A DNA stretch of 64,000 nucleotides from Lolium rigidum (lineage: Eukaryota > Streptophyta > Magnoliopsida > Poales > Poaceae). The DNA is taken from positions 210,204,254 to 210,268,253 of the forward strand of contig NC_061509.1 in NCBI RefSeq assembly GCF_022539505.1, read 5' to 3'. The notes beneath the pieces are model-generated. The model searched no databases. It was not told where the DNA came from and saw nothing but the letters and a program-made list of their open reading frames with translations. A program made the position numbers and the translations under genes. Shown here piece after piece: positions 33,904 to 45,481 of this stretch (the first letter of the stretch is position 1; each line of letters starts with the position of its first letter).

Positions 33904-35963
33904 ATGGCGTTCTTCATCCTCACGGGCTTGTTCGTGCTCCTATCCGTCTCCCAGCAAGGTGATCAATCTTCTTGCTCTTTAATTAGCATTCGCATTATGA
34001 GGTGTTACTGATTCTTGCAATTATGTGTGTGTGTTTGTGTGACAGCCTTGGGCCAGAACTACACGTTCATGAGGGAGGCGACGCACGCGCCGCCGGTGGC
34101 GTACTACGACTACATCGTCATCGGCGGCGGCACGGCGGGCTGCCCGCTGGCGGCGACGCTGTCGAGGCGGTACCGCGTGCTGGTGCTGGAGCGCGGCGGC
34201 TCCCCGTACGACGACGACCGCGTGCTGAACATGGCGCACTTCGCGGACGTGCTGTCGGACACGTCGGCGTCGTCGCCGTCGCAGCGGTTCGTGTCGGAGG
34301 AGGGCGTGATCAACTCGCGGCCCCGGGTGCTGGGCGGCGGCAGCTGCCTCAACGCGGGCTTCTTCTCGCGCGCCGGCGCCGGGTACGTGCGGGCCGCCGG
34401 GTGGGACGCCAGGGAGGTGCTGAGCGCGTACAGGTGGGTGGAGGACGTGGTGGCGTTCCAGCCGGAGCTGGGGCCATGGCAGGCGGCGGTGCGGAGGGGG
34501 CTGCTGGAGACCGGCGTGGTGCCAGACAACGGGTTCACGTACGACCACATCCCCGGCACCAAGGTCGGCGGCTCCATCTTCGACCCGGAGGGCCGGCGCC
34601 ACACGGCGGCCGACCTGCTCCGGTACTCCCGCCCCGAAGGGATCGACGTGCTTCTCCGGGCTAGAGTCGCCAGGATCTTGTTCAGTTACAAAGGTAATCT
34701 TGTTTAAAGATGGCAGTGCCAACTGACCGTTAAGTCCGTTAACGGTATGGTCGTGCACTATTTTCGTGGCGCGAAAATTTTGATCGACGAGTTCGGACGC
34801 CAACAGCAGCAAGATTTCTGTGATTGCAGGGACCAAGCCCGTGGCGCGCGGCGTGGTGTACCGCGACTCGCAGGGCATCATCCACGTCGCGTACCTCAAC
34901 CAGGGCGACGCCAACGAGATCATCCTCTCGGCGGGGGCGCTGGGCAGCCCGCAGCTGCTGATGCTGAGCGGCGTTGGCCCCGCCGACCACCTCCGCTCCT
35001 ACGGCCTCGACGTGGTGGTCGACAACTCCGAGGTCGGGCAGGGCATGTCCGACAACCCCATGAACGCCATCTTCGTGCCGTCGCCATCCCCGGTCGAGCT
35101 CTCGCTCATCCAGGTCGTCGGCATCACCAGGTTCGGCAGCTACATCGAGGGCGCCAGCGGGGCCGACTGGACCACCCGCACGGCCTCCACCAGTACCGGC
35201 ACGCCGGAGCGCAGCTTCGGCATGTTCTCCCCGCAGACGGGGCAGCTCTCGACGGTGCCGCCGAAGCAGCGCACGCCGGAGGCCATCGCGCGCGCCGTGG
35301 AGGCCATGAGCCGGGTGCCCGACGCGGCCATGCGCGGCGGGTTCATCCTGGAGAAGGTGCTCGGCCCGCAGTCCGCGGGAAGCCTCGCGCTCCGCAACCT
35401 GGACCCCGACGACAACCCCGTCGTCAGCTTCAACTACTTCGCCCACCCGGACGACCTCCGCCGCTGCGTCGCCGGCATCGAGGAGATCGAGCGGGTCATC
35501 CGCTCCAGGGCGTTCGCGCGGTTCGCCTACCCCAACTTCGCCTTCCCGGCGATGCTCAACGTCACGGCGGAGTTCCCCGTCAACCTGATGCGTGCCAACG
35601 TGCGCGGCGGCAGCGACCCCGCGGCGCTCGAGCGCTTCTGCAGGGACACCGTCATGACCATCTGGCACTACCACGGCGGCTGCCAGGTCGGAAGAGTTGT
35701 GGACCGCGACTACCGCGTCCTCGGCATTGATGCGCTGCGCGTCATCGACGGCTCCACCTTCAATGCCTCGCCGGGGACTAACCCGCAGGCCACCGTCATG
35801 ATGCTCGGCAGGTACCATTCTCCCTTAATATTCTTCCTAATTTTGAACAACCACCATGGATCAACTGATCATATATGTGAGCCTGTGTTTGTGTCTGTAA
35901 TATGACAGGTACATGGGAGTCAAAATCCAAAAGGAGAGGATGCTGAACGAAGGATCAGGGTGA
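33904..35963 (+). CDS. HOTHEAD-type GMC oxidoreductase (mandelonitrile lyase-like)
   Basis: Four exons (33904-33958, 34046-34693, 34830-35811, 35909-35963) with GT-AG introns give 579 aa, the normal length for this plant family. Residues 1 to about 21 are a hydrophobic signal peptide (MAFFILTGLFVLLSVSQQ), so the enzyme probably enters the secretory path. The FAD-binding motif VIGGGTAGCPLA is at 43-54, and the second GMC-type block is SAGALGSPQLLMLSGVGP. The C-terminal active-site region has WHYHGGCQVGRVVD (catalytic His) and SPGTNPQATVMMLGRYMG. The family oxidises fatty omega-alcohols (HOTHEAD, cuticle formation) or cleaves cyanohydrins; the sequence alone does not decide which. Exon 3 is extremely GC-rich, producing long antisense shadow frames. 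Confidence 0.94.
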
Positions 35964-36037
35964 AAACTGTAGACACTAGCCAACATGCGTGTTGCAATTG
36001 CAGTTTTCTTCCAGCATTCTTTTAGTGATCACCCTGC

Positions 36038-36191
36038 AGCCCGGAAATAGTAATTGTAATACTCCTAGGTGAAATTCTATTATCAACTATGCTATGAAAG
36101 CATATGCTTCACTCTGTAGCCCGGAAATAGTAATTGTAATAGGTGAAATTCTATTATCAACTATGCTATGAAAGCATATGCTTCACTCTGT
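36038..36191. repeat. 80-bp tandem duplication downstream of the GMC gene
   Basis: The segment AGCCCGGAAATAGTAATTGT onwards occurs at 36038-36117 and again at 36118-36191. The second copy lacks 6 bases (ACTCCT). Otherwise I see no differences, so it is recent. It lies about 75 bp after the stop codon, probably within the 3' UTR. Confidence 0.85.
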
Positions 36192-36399
36192 TGTTACAAC
36201 GTTTGTGGTTAAATATAGCACTGGCTGTTTTTTTAGTTTGACATAAGTTGATTTTTCTTTGAATTACAAGATGATACATGGACATTTGATTGCTTCTTGT
36301 GTCAAAAAAGTTCTAATTCTTACATGTAATTTGTAATGAACATACTTATTATTTACATGCAATTTGCAATGTATATACATGTAATTTATATGTATATAT

Positions 36400-37150
36400 G
36401 TGTCAACAAGGCATGGAATTGCATATAAATTACTTAGCTCTCTGTCCACCTTCTATCTCTGCACACTTAAGCTAGCTGATGGAGCTATTGGAATCGTGGA
36501 TAAAGCTAGGAGAATTGGCGTTTGGGGCAAACTAGAGAATTCCAATAAACCTAAATGCTTAGCTGCATGGGACCTTGTCTGTAGGCCAAAATCCAAAGGG
36601 GGCTTGCTATCCCAAATCTAGCTGCCCACAATGAGGCCCTGCTTATCATATTCTTACATAAATTCTTCAATAAGGAAAACATTCCTTGGGTCCATTTGAT
36701 TTGGATGAGTTATAACAACTCTTCTCAACAAAGCAGCAACATCTCTAGCTCCTTTTGGTGGAGAGACATTGTCAAACTCTGCTCAAAGTTTAAAAGCATT
36801 GCCTCTTGCTCCATTGCTTCCGGTGATATTGCACTCTTTTGGAGCGATAATTGGACTTCAGATCTCCCAATGATAAGGTTCACAAGGCTCCATTCCTTTG
36901 CTATTAACAAACTTGCCTCAGTGAAGAACATCCTTGACCCGAGTGACCCCATTGATGCTTTCCACCTTCCTTTATCAAACCAAGTTTTTGAGGAATTCCA
37001 TGAATTTAACCACCTCATCGAACAAACAAGGTCTGCTCGGAATGCGGATGGTAATGACATTTGGTGGGAACAAACAAGGTCTGCTTGGAATTCCATGAGT
37101 TTCAATCTTGCACTTCATTATTTAGTTTTGTTTTCTAAAAAAATAAAGTG
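36400..37150 (+). pseudogene. LINE 3'-region fragment
   Basis: The + strand frames read KCLAAWDLVCRPKSKGGL, typical of the C-terminal part of plant LINE polyproteins after the reverse transcriptase. They continue at 36660-37110 with WVHLIWMSYN, SSFWWRDIVKLCSKFK, GDIALFWSDNW and SNQVFEEF. A frameshift or stop near 36620 separates the two parts. No 5' end, poly-A tail or TSD could be assigned. Confidence 0.65.
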
Positions 37151-37981
37151 GGGTTTGCACTTTTTGAACTAAGTTGGAGGTGTACTTGCTAGAAATTTTA
37201 AAAAACAAGTGGCACAATCAATCTACCATGCATGCAATAGACAAGAAATATTTGAGTGTTGATTTGAAAAGCACTCGACTGTCAAATATCAAAAGTGTAA
37301 ATATACTCGCCATATAATCCACTTATGCAAGTATGTGTCTAATTTATTGCCAACAAGATGGGAACACGACCAACTTGAAGAATGTTTGTATATCTAGCAA
37401 AAGAGAATGATTTAAGAGAACCAACCTACGATTCGATGGTTAGGAGGTCAGTTGTACCCATCCCATCAATGATCAAACTCATCCCATCAATGATCAAACT
37501 CAAATTTAATGTTTTGGTATCTCATAAAGGCGGAATAATCTTTCAGTGAGAGGCGACATTATTCCCGTCGATAACACAAGGTATTTTTACTGACATTGTC
37601 AATCTCAAGACCAGTCAGTTATATCTATCTGAGTTGCTCATACGGGTAGGATCTATGTGTGTGTGCTCATAGGGATAAGTGTATATACGTATTTGTGAGC
37701 ATCCGTGTTTGCACTATGTTTCTAAAAAATGACTTAACGATTATTTGTACGGCGAAAGAAGATATAAATTTGTGTGGGCCTATATATGTTTCAATCAAAT
37801 GAGGTTGCATAATAATTTGATTTTGAAAAATACAAATATCGTTAGTCTTGCAATTTATTATTTAGTTTTGTTTTCTCTAAAAGTGCAGTTTGCACATTTT
37901 AAGTAAATTGAAGATGTACTTGTGATTGATCCATGCTTAGTAAAATCTCAACGGACTGAGAATTAGCAAAATGGGAACTTG
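37151..37981. other. repeat-derived intergenic stretch
   Basis: No gene is seen. A 21-bp tandem duplication (unit TCCCATCAATGATCAAACTCA) lies at 37461-37502. A diverged direct repeat of about 90 bp (near 37103-37195 and 37844-37925, sharing ATTATTTAGTTTTGTTTTCT) suggests the flanks of an old insertion. Confidence 0.5.
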
Positions 37982-37986
37982 AAACT

Positions 37987-39304
37987 TGAAAGTTCGGAAA
38001 TGGTAAACCTAGAGGGGGGGTGAATAGATTTCTACAAATTTTAATTCTTTCTTTGCAATATTAGGCTTTGCAGAATATAAAGGTGAGCCTAATGCAAACT
38101 AGGTGAGGCACCCTATATGATGATACAAGTAACTCAAGCACGAAGGATCTCACAGGCAGTTATATCACAAGTAAGGAGTTCGGTTAGAAAATAACTGATA
38201 GCACGCGGAGACGAGGGTTTATTCTCGTGTTCCCTTCCTTTGCAGAAGGTACGTCACATTTGAAGGGGTGGAGGTCCCATGAAGGATTCCCCAACGCCAC
38301 GAAGACTCACCCTATTCTCCGGAGCCTATCCCAAGAAGGAATAGCTCACTCACTTGTGGTAGACTTTGAGATAGCCTCCAAACCTTCACAATCTTGTCAG
38401 GAGCAAATCCACAGTCCGGATGCTTCTGGACCTCTTTTGCCCACCTAGGGTTTCCAACGAACCCTAGAGAGCAAGTATCTTGATGAATATAAGGGGGAAC
38501 AAGATTTGGCTTGGTAGAACGGTAGATACGGGCCTCCTCTATCTTTCCTCCGAAGGGATTTGAGTTTGGGTGGAGGAGGAGGGAGATCTGAGACTTTTGG
38601 TGTTTCTAACAATGGAGTATGAGAGAGAGCTCAAGAACAACTTGTAGTGTAGTGCCTAACTGTTCAGAGGTAGGAGAAGGGGTATTTATAGTGTCACTTG
38701 AAATCTGGCCGTTGTGACTTATCCACCGCAGCAATTCTTCGAGAAACCCGGTCAACCGGGCCTGGGACCGGGACGTCCGGCGCAGGGGCCGGTCAGACTG
38801 GGCCAGGGACCAGGCCTTCCGGTCCAGACCAGAGCTGGGACCGGGACTTGACCGGGGCAACTCTTTGTCATACAGAACATGCCTCTGGTTGGCACCGGAG
38901 CAGAAGCCGGTTGGCGCCTGGGAGTCCGGTCCACAGCCCGGTCCGACCGGGCGGATGACCGGACCAGGCCTGTCCAGACCGGGTCTGTAACCGGGCCATG
39001 ACCGGGACGCATCTGTGTCATACAGAACATGGCCCCGGTTGGCACCAGTCCAGGGGCCGGTCGGTGCCGGGATGGCCGGTGCCAGGGCCGGTCTGACCGG
39101 GCCTATGACCGGCCAGGTGTTGAGGAGACCTTCTTCATTTTTATCAAAGTGGGGGGTCTCCCTTTACCTTCTTGTTCCATTGATACACCAATATGCCTAT
39201 TTGGATAATACCTGGGAATAATCTCATAGACATGTATTAGACCAAATACTCTAGCAAGGTGTCATTGTTACGAAAATAATGGATAAGGCTAAAATACCCT
39301 TACA
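37987..39304 (-). repeat. Copia element LTR (3' LTR)
   Basis: This 1318-bp LTR matches 51656-52110 plus 60284-61152. A TATAAATA box on the minus strand (38683-38690) is the likely promoter. The stretch 38745-39110 is crowded with CCGG-containing words such as GACCGGG and CCGGTC. Confidence 0.9.
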
Positions 39305-39765
39305 ATCTCCCCCTTTTTGGTACACGATGACAAACCAAGCTAGAGTCACATATAGATATTATGATAAGCTTAAACCTTGATTCCATATAATGTGTGCACT
39401 TGGAGAATTTGTGTTTTAATGCAAAGTGCACCATTTGTGGAATATGAGAAGCTCCCTCAATATCTTTAGGAAACAAGCATGGTATGGACATGTATATATC
39501 AAGATATATAAGCATAAAGTATAATCATCCTAACATAGAGATTAAGCATACAAATACTTGTCCAGACACGAATTATTCAAAGTAGCAAATGGTTCTTGAG
39601 ATGAAAAGCAAGCAAATAGGCACAAGCCAAATAAGAAGCAAATAAAGTATCAGCATGGCTTGTGCAACCAAGGAACCCCGTGATCCTAAACTCTACTCTC
39701 TTCTCCCCTTTGGCATCGGAACACCAAAAAGACGAAGAAAAAAAGTAGGGATGCTAACGCTCCCA

Positions 39766-40944
39766 TCAATAGAACTCTGTCCCAGCGGGTGGAGAGCCGC
39801 CATCACCATCCTCATCATCATCAGCATCATACTCTTCATTGTCTTCATCATCATCATCTTCTCCATATCCAGCAACATCAGGATCCTGAGCAGATCTAGG
39901 AGGAAGACCACCATGAGCATACATGGAGAGATCAAAGTTCTGGAGCATCTCATCATCAATGGGAGGCATTTCCCAAGTTGGTGCAATCACAGGCTCTATC
40001 TTAGGTCCAGGAGGAGGAACAAGGTTATTTCTTGCAGCCGTGAACTCATTTTGGCGCCTCCTAGTCTCCTGGTTCAAGGCAAGGCTTTGATGAGCAACAT
40101 CATTGGTATTCCTGCACATCTGCCACAGGCTGGTCAAGCAGCGAGAGGCGACGCGCTTGGGGCGCCTAGAGTAGCTGGAGCTTGCAGGGTCATGCCTTTT
40201 CTTGGACCGGCGCTCAGAAGGCATCATGGTTGGGTCTTCCGGTATATCTCCTTGTTGAGGAATCTTGAACGGTTCCATCTTGATCAGTTGATCTTTCTTA
40301 TTATGGGGAGATGGCACAACCTTATTGATGAGTTTCTGAATGTACTGAGCATAATTTGGAGTCATCCTGTCGTGAACAGAGCGCCTCAGTTCACAGTAGA
40401 GGAGGTCACAGCCATCAATAGTCTTCACATTTTCAGGACGGTAGTAGTACATCAATTAAGATGGTAGGCACGACATTCACTTGTATCTCCTGACTTGCTG
40501 ATGAGATTCTCACGGAATAGCTTGGCAAGCACGAGATAGGAGTAGTACATTCCGGAGATAGTGGGAGGACCAGCTGTGGGTTCCTGAGGATAGCAGAAAG
40601 CAATGTCCCTCCTGAGAGTGAATCTTGAAACCATGAGCACGGCCACCACCAAATCCCATGGCCTCACAGAAGTCAAGGTAGTTGCAAGTGTACTTCTCTT
40701 GTCCTGTCATCCAAGTCATTGTGCGAGCGGGATCATCATGAAAGAACACGGTGCAGTGGAATTGACGCACAAGGATTGGGCAATAGTACCCAACACCTTT
40801 TCCATCACCAGGCTTCAAGCACACAAGATCAAACAACCCCATCTTTTGCAAGGTATCAACCACAAAGCGGTACTCGGTGGCTTGATGCATGGTAAGAACT
40901 TCCTTGTTGATGGCCTTGGGCATCAAAATGACACCATTCTTCAT
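39766..40944 (-). pseudogene. accessory ORF of the Copia element, frameshifted
   Basis: On the minus strand the frame starts MKNGVILMPKAINKEVLTMH and continues YRFVVDTLQKMGLFDLVCLK, then VRQFHCTVFFHDDPARTMTW. It shifts near 40610 to AFCYPQEPTAGPPTISGMYY and, after a stop near 40455, to MMYYYRPENVKTIDGCDL. It ends in a strongly acidic tail (39790-39870). It lies in sense between gag and the 3' LTR. It resembles ORFs labelled 'putative plant transposon protein' in grasses; this is from memory. No polymerase or integrase motif is seen. Confidence 0.6.
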
Positions 40945-40954
40945 ACACTCTTGA

Positions 40955-41241
40955 CACTACAAGAAAAGTTGCCATGGCCGACGAAGTTGAAGTCGCGCCG
41001 TGGTTGCTGGTGTACCATGGCCGACGATTTTGGTCCCTCCGTGGTGCATGTCAAAACTTTTTTTCTCGTTTTTGAGGCCACCTAGCCCGACGAAAGCGGC
41101 CAAAACGTCGCGTATGGTGGCCCGGGACGTGGTGCATCGCGAATTCTCGGGTTCGCCGGCCGAGTCAACGCAAATCCGCACCGCCGAGGGATGTAGGGCC
41201 CGGATGGCAGCCTCTCCGGCATTGTTTTTTCTCGATCGCGC
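40955..41241 (+). mobile_element. CACTA transposon left end, cut by the N gap
   Basis: CACTACAAGAAAAGTTGCCA at 40955 is a textbook CACTA (En/Spm) terminus, preceded by TGA as a possible 3-bp target. Subterminal words CATGGCCGACGA (40974, 41018) repeat, as expected. The right end (CTTGTAGTG followed by TGA) was not found, so the element is truncated or its end lies in missing sequence. Confidence 0.7.
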
Positions 41242-41341
41242 NNNNNNNNNNNNNNNNNNNNNNNNNNNNNNNNNNNNNNNNNNNNNNNNNNNNNNNNNNN
41301 NNNNNNNNNNNNNNNNNNNNNNNNNNNNNNNNNNNNNNNNN
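41242..41341. other. assembly gap, 100 N
   Basis: Exactly 100 N mark a scaffold gap of unknown true length. Any frame crossing it is meaningless. Repeats lie on both sides, which explains the break. Confidence 1.
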
Positions 41342-42169
41342 TGATCTTGAATGCTCTCCGTTATTAGTAGAGGCTCTGGCCAAGTTTTTGCTCTTAACTC
41401 CAAGAGGGAGTATTTATGCTCGATAGTGGGTTCATGCCTCCATTAAATGCGGGACAGTGACGTAAAGTTCTAAGGTTGTGGATGTGCTGTTGCCACTAGG
41501 GATAAAACATTGATGCTATGTCCGAGGATGTAGTTATTGATTACATTACGCACCATACTTAATGCAATTGTCTGTTGTTTGCAACTTAATACCGGAAGGG
41601 GTTCGGATGATAACCCGAAGGTGGACTTTTTAGGCATAGATGCATGTCGGATAGCGGTCTATGTACTTTGTCGTAATGCCCAATTAAATCTCACAATATT
41701 CATCATATCATGTATGTGCATTGTTATGCCCTCTCTATTTGTCAATTGCCCGACTGTAATTTGTTCACCCAACATGCTATCTTATGGGAGAGACACCTCT
41801 AGTGAACTGTGGACCCCGGTCCATTCTTTTACATCGAATACAATCTACTGCAATACTTGTTCTACTGTTCTTTGCAAACAATCATCATCCACACTATACA
41901 TCTAATCCTTTGTTACAGCAAGCCGGCGAGATTGACAACCTCACTGTTTCGTTGGGGCAAAGTACTTTGGTTGTGTTGTGCAGGTTCCACGTTGGCGCCG
42001 GAATCCCGGTGTTGCGCCGCACTACATCCCGCCGCAATCAACCTTCAACGTGCTTCTTGGCTCCTACTGGTTCGATAAACCTTGGTTTCTTACTGAGAGA
42101 AAACTTGCCGCTGTACGCATCACACCTTCCTCTTGGGGTTCCCAACGGACGCGTGCTGTACGCGTATCA
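41342..42169 (+). mobile_element. Gypsy LTR fragment, same family as 52111-60283
   Basis: In + orientation this matches the complement of the outer parts of the LTRs at 52111 and 58691. It includes GAGTATTTATGCTCGATAGT and, near its end, ACGCATCACACCTTCC. It ends ACGCGTATCA at 42169. The start is lost in the N gap, so solo LTR versus full copy cannot be told. It abuts the GRAS-like fragment. Confidence 0.75.
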
Positions 42170-42279
42170 AGGTGCAGCTCAAGAACCGTGGCTGGGTCAG
42201 TTGTGAGCTGGCGAAGGCGGGAAGGTGCTTGTCGTTGATCCTAACCTCAAGCTAGCGGCGAGCCAAGGTTGGTGTCGGC

Positions 42280-43403
42280 TGTTGATGTCAGAAACCCCCT
42301 GGCGGGCAGAGACGGTCAACACGGTAGAGCCGGGAACAACTAGGGCTGCGGGTGGCCCCAGTCCCTCAGAGCGACGGCCCGCAAAGCCTCCTGGTCGCAC
42401 GCGCCGATGCTATCGCAAGGGCGTGCCACCCGACCTATACCTGGTCGGGAAGGTGTGGATGATGCCTCGCTTAGTTTCCCGCATGGCATACACGTAAACA
42501 TTAAATACGAGCCTCGATCGGCTCTCGGGTTATCTCGTGAATCGGCTCAAAGAGCCGATACACCCATGATTCGGACGAGGTGCCCGAATATATGGTGGTC
42601 CCGCTTGATCAAGATAAAGCTAATGAGATCTACGACGATTTAGGGTTTTCACCGCATAATCGGATCATCCTACTCACGATTGGGCCTCGCGCTCGCGCAC
42701 GGTGACCGTAAGCCGATCCTAGACAGGGCCTAAAAACCAACACGAGGTTGATCCCCGAACATCCTTTCTAGGGCTAGCAAACGCCACCCTACACGCCGCT
42801 GGATCCTCCAACCCTTTGTAAGGCCTAACTATTGCGGATATTAAACTAATCCTTGATGAACAAGGAGCAACCGTAACGGATCAGATCTACTAAACTATGA
42901 TCAAGCGGGGTGCCGCCCCTACACCTAAGATAGGTGTAAGGGCGGCTAGATGTGCAAGGGTCGCATAACGAAAGCATGTAATTCGAAGAACAATGCTAAC
43001 ACTAACACATCTAAGATAACTACGTTGCTCGCCATCAAAAAGGCTTCAGTACGAGCAACGATGCGATCTAGGCAGCATGGTGCTTACCGGAGAAACCCTC
43101 GAGACGAAGGAGTTGGCGATGCGTCGAGATTTGTTTGTGGTTGAACGTTGGTTGTTGTTTATTCCATAAACCCTAGATACATATTTATAGTCCAGGGGAC
43201 TTTCTAATGCGGGCGTGCACCAAACCGTGCACGAGTAAGATTCTAACTTATAAACTAAGATGCGATCTAATATGTTACAGATACATGGGCAAACAAGCCC
43301 AACTTGGTATAAAAGGCCGATTCACGTATTCCTTCTATATATATTCTTCAAGTCAATCTCGATCGCGGCCTACCTCTGACTCGGTCAAAATCTGGTGATA
43401 ACA
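42280..43403 (-). repeat. Gypsy A 3' LTR
   Basis: This 1124-bp LTR has a minus-strand TATAAATA box near 43185. It lacks about 42 bases present in the other LTR near 48765-48806, between short repeats containing GATGCGATCTAG, consistent with a small deletion after insertion. Confidence 0.9.
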
Positions 43404-43686
43404 CATGCCCCCCTGGTTTTGGAAATGACATTTCCAAAATCATTATGCTCTTCTTTCGTCGGGTCATGTCGTGGCAGAGCAGAACTGCCGCAGAATCTTC
43501 CATCATTACGCCTCGCCTCCTGGGCTTCTCTGTATGAATTGACAATTTTAGCATCACACCTCGAGAACCGTCATGGCATTACATCTCCACTACACTCTCT
43601 TTATTTATCTGTGCCAAACGGTTCACCACTCCATCCCCTTGCTCCGCTCTGTTCACCAAACCAAAAAACCCTCCTCCCCTGCAGCC

Positions 43687-44121
43687 ATGTCTTCCTCTTC
43701 CTCCTCCGCTTCAGGCCTCTCTCTCCAACCGTCGCCGAAGAACAAGGAAGAGGACGATCCCCGCTCCGGGGCGAACTCCATATCCTCTGACAAGGAGAAG
43801 AAAGGAGGAGAAGCGGAGAGGACCAAGGCCTCCCCCTCCGCCAAGCTTCCGCCGAAGAAGCGCTCCCGCATGTGGGCGGACAGCGAGGACGACGATGACG
43901 ACGAGGAAGAAGAAGATGAGGAGGAGGAAGATGATTCCTCCTCCTCCGCTGGGTATCCTCCAACGAAGCGCTTCCGCAGCTGGGCGGATAGCGAGGATGA
44001 TGATGATGACGAGGAGGAGGAGGAAGCTCCAGCCGACGGCTGGGGCAGCAACGGCGAGGAGCTTCCTGGGAGCAGCGCCGACGACCTCGACGACGGCGAT
44101 GATGAGGACAGCGACGACTAG
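43687..44121 (+). CDS. acidic antisense ORF inside Gypsy A (144 aa)
   Basis: An intact ORF runs on the strand opposite to gag, between the 3' LTR and the 3' end of the body. It starts MSSSSSSASGLSLQPSPKNK. It contains two copies of a module, RMWADSEDDDDDEEEE and RSWADSEDDDDDEEEEE, each preceded by a basic PPKKRS or PPTKRF patch, and ends in a run of D and S. No enzyme motif is seen. A serine start with a basic/acidic nuclear-protein-like composition is all that can be said. A normal-looking 5' region with TTTATTTAT (43608-43616) and an AATTAATGA-type tail follow. Some grass and maize Gypsy elements (for example Grande) are known to carry antisense genes, so expression is plausible. Confidence 0.5.
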   Translation: MSSSSSSASGLSLQPSPKNKEEDDPRSGANSISSDKEKKGGEAERTKASPSAKLPPKKRSRMWADSEDDDDDEEEEDEEEEDDSSSSAGYPPTKRFRSWADSEDDDDDEEEEEAPADGWGSNGEELPGSSADDLDDGDDEDSDD

Positions 44122-45481
44122 TAGAGTAGGACTAGCAGTAGCAGTGCACTAGGCACCAGATCCCTCTTTTGAGAGCCATCGGCTCTTCTTGTAAAGCCGC
44201 TCCTTTGAATTAATGAGAATTGTTCTTTCAATTTCTCCTTTCATTAATCCAATTTCCATCCTTCCGCTTGCCACACCAAGACCGATAGCAACGAATCGGA
44301 CTATTATTGTTTTTCTTGACCGTGGTGTTTTGCAGTCCCGCAGCCGATGACTGTTCATCGGCTAATTTGAGAAACCAGTTTCTTCCTTTTCTTGCAGCAC
44401 CAGCACGGTCCAAACCTCGTACAAGACGACGGCTTTTCCTTCCCAGTTCCTCCCTGAGAAGGTCATGATACAGTGACAGCCGAGGTAACTCCAATCGGCT
44501 CTCAAAAATAGATCACCTCCCAAGTTAGTGGCCCTCCGAGCCTTAGTCAAGGCGAGAAAGGTAGCGAAATAGCCAATCGTGTCGCCATTGACCTCACGCC
44601 ACAATGCAGAGCCAGCCGATTCCAACAAAATCGGCTCCCCGGAGCAGAGAACCTTCAGGGTGAGCTGCCCCCCCGAGCTTTTCAGTCTACTCCTTGCGCC
44701 TTGTTGATTAGATCGGCTCCCTTCCTTCGGTGGATCTGAGGCAATCCATCCTTGACCTGATCTGCACGTCCAGGCTGCTCTTGGCATTGCTTTTGAAGAG
44801 AGGATCCGAGCCCTTAAACTACTCCATTGAGGAGTTCTTCCATTAAAATCTCCCTTCGTGCTCCATTGACCCTCTGAACGTACCAGTTATTCCTCTTGAG
44901 TCGATGGCCATGCATCGGCTTTCATATCCTTAAGTCGATGTCTGCTGCATCGGCTGTGCTCAAAAATTTTCGAATTTTTTTTTTTACGGCCGACTTATGC
45001 ATCGGCCCCCACACTTCAATACTCATCACCAAAGGACGAGACACTTCTACTGCATATCCTCGTGTTTTATCCACCTGGGTGCCCCCCCGAGCCGATTCTG
45101 TCAAAAGAATTGATGGTATCGGCTCTGTTGGATAACATGTTGAACCCGAGCGAGAATGGATGGTGAGGATAATTTTGGCCGATTGTCGGAATCGGCCTCC
45201 CGTTGCTTGCTCGGTGAAGGTTTTGTGATGTCCCTTCATAAATTTTTGGGGCCGATCACAAGGATCAGCCTCGCCCCGTTTGCTCATTGACGTGCTCTTG
45301 CTACACGTTCGGGCCGGTAGATAAAAGCAGCCCAATCTCTCGATTTTATCATGTTGGTGCGCTTGCTGTCGTCCACCTTGAGTGCATCATATAATCGTGG
45401 AGCACTAAGCTTCGTCGGAAGAACGAGCACCATGTTTGTGCCAGCCGATGTTTCATCATCGGCTTTCCTTTGCTTGGGGCG

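Noticed and set aside
34021..34923. 300-aa minus-strand ORF across GMC exon 2
   Set aside because: It is the complement of a very GC3-rich real exon; the + frame has the FAD motif and splice sites, while the minus product is Arg/His/Val-rich without domains.
34739..35818. 359-aa minus-strand and 327-aa second + frame across GMC exon 3
   Set aside because: Both are shadows of the same GC-rich exon; codon bias explains their openness.
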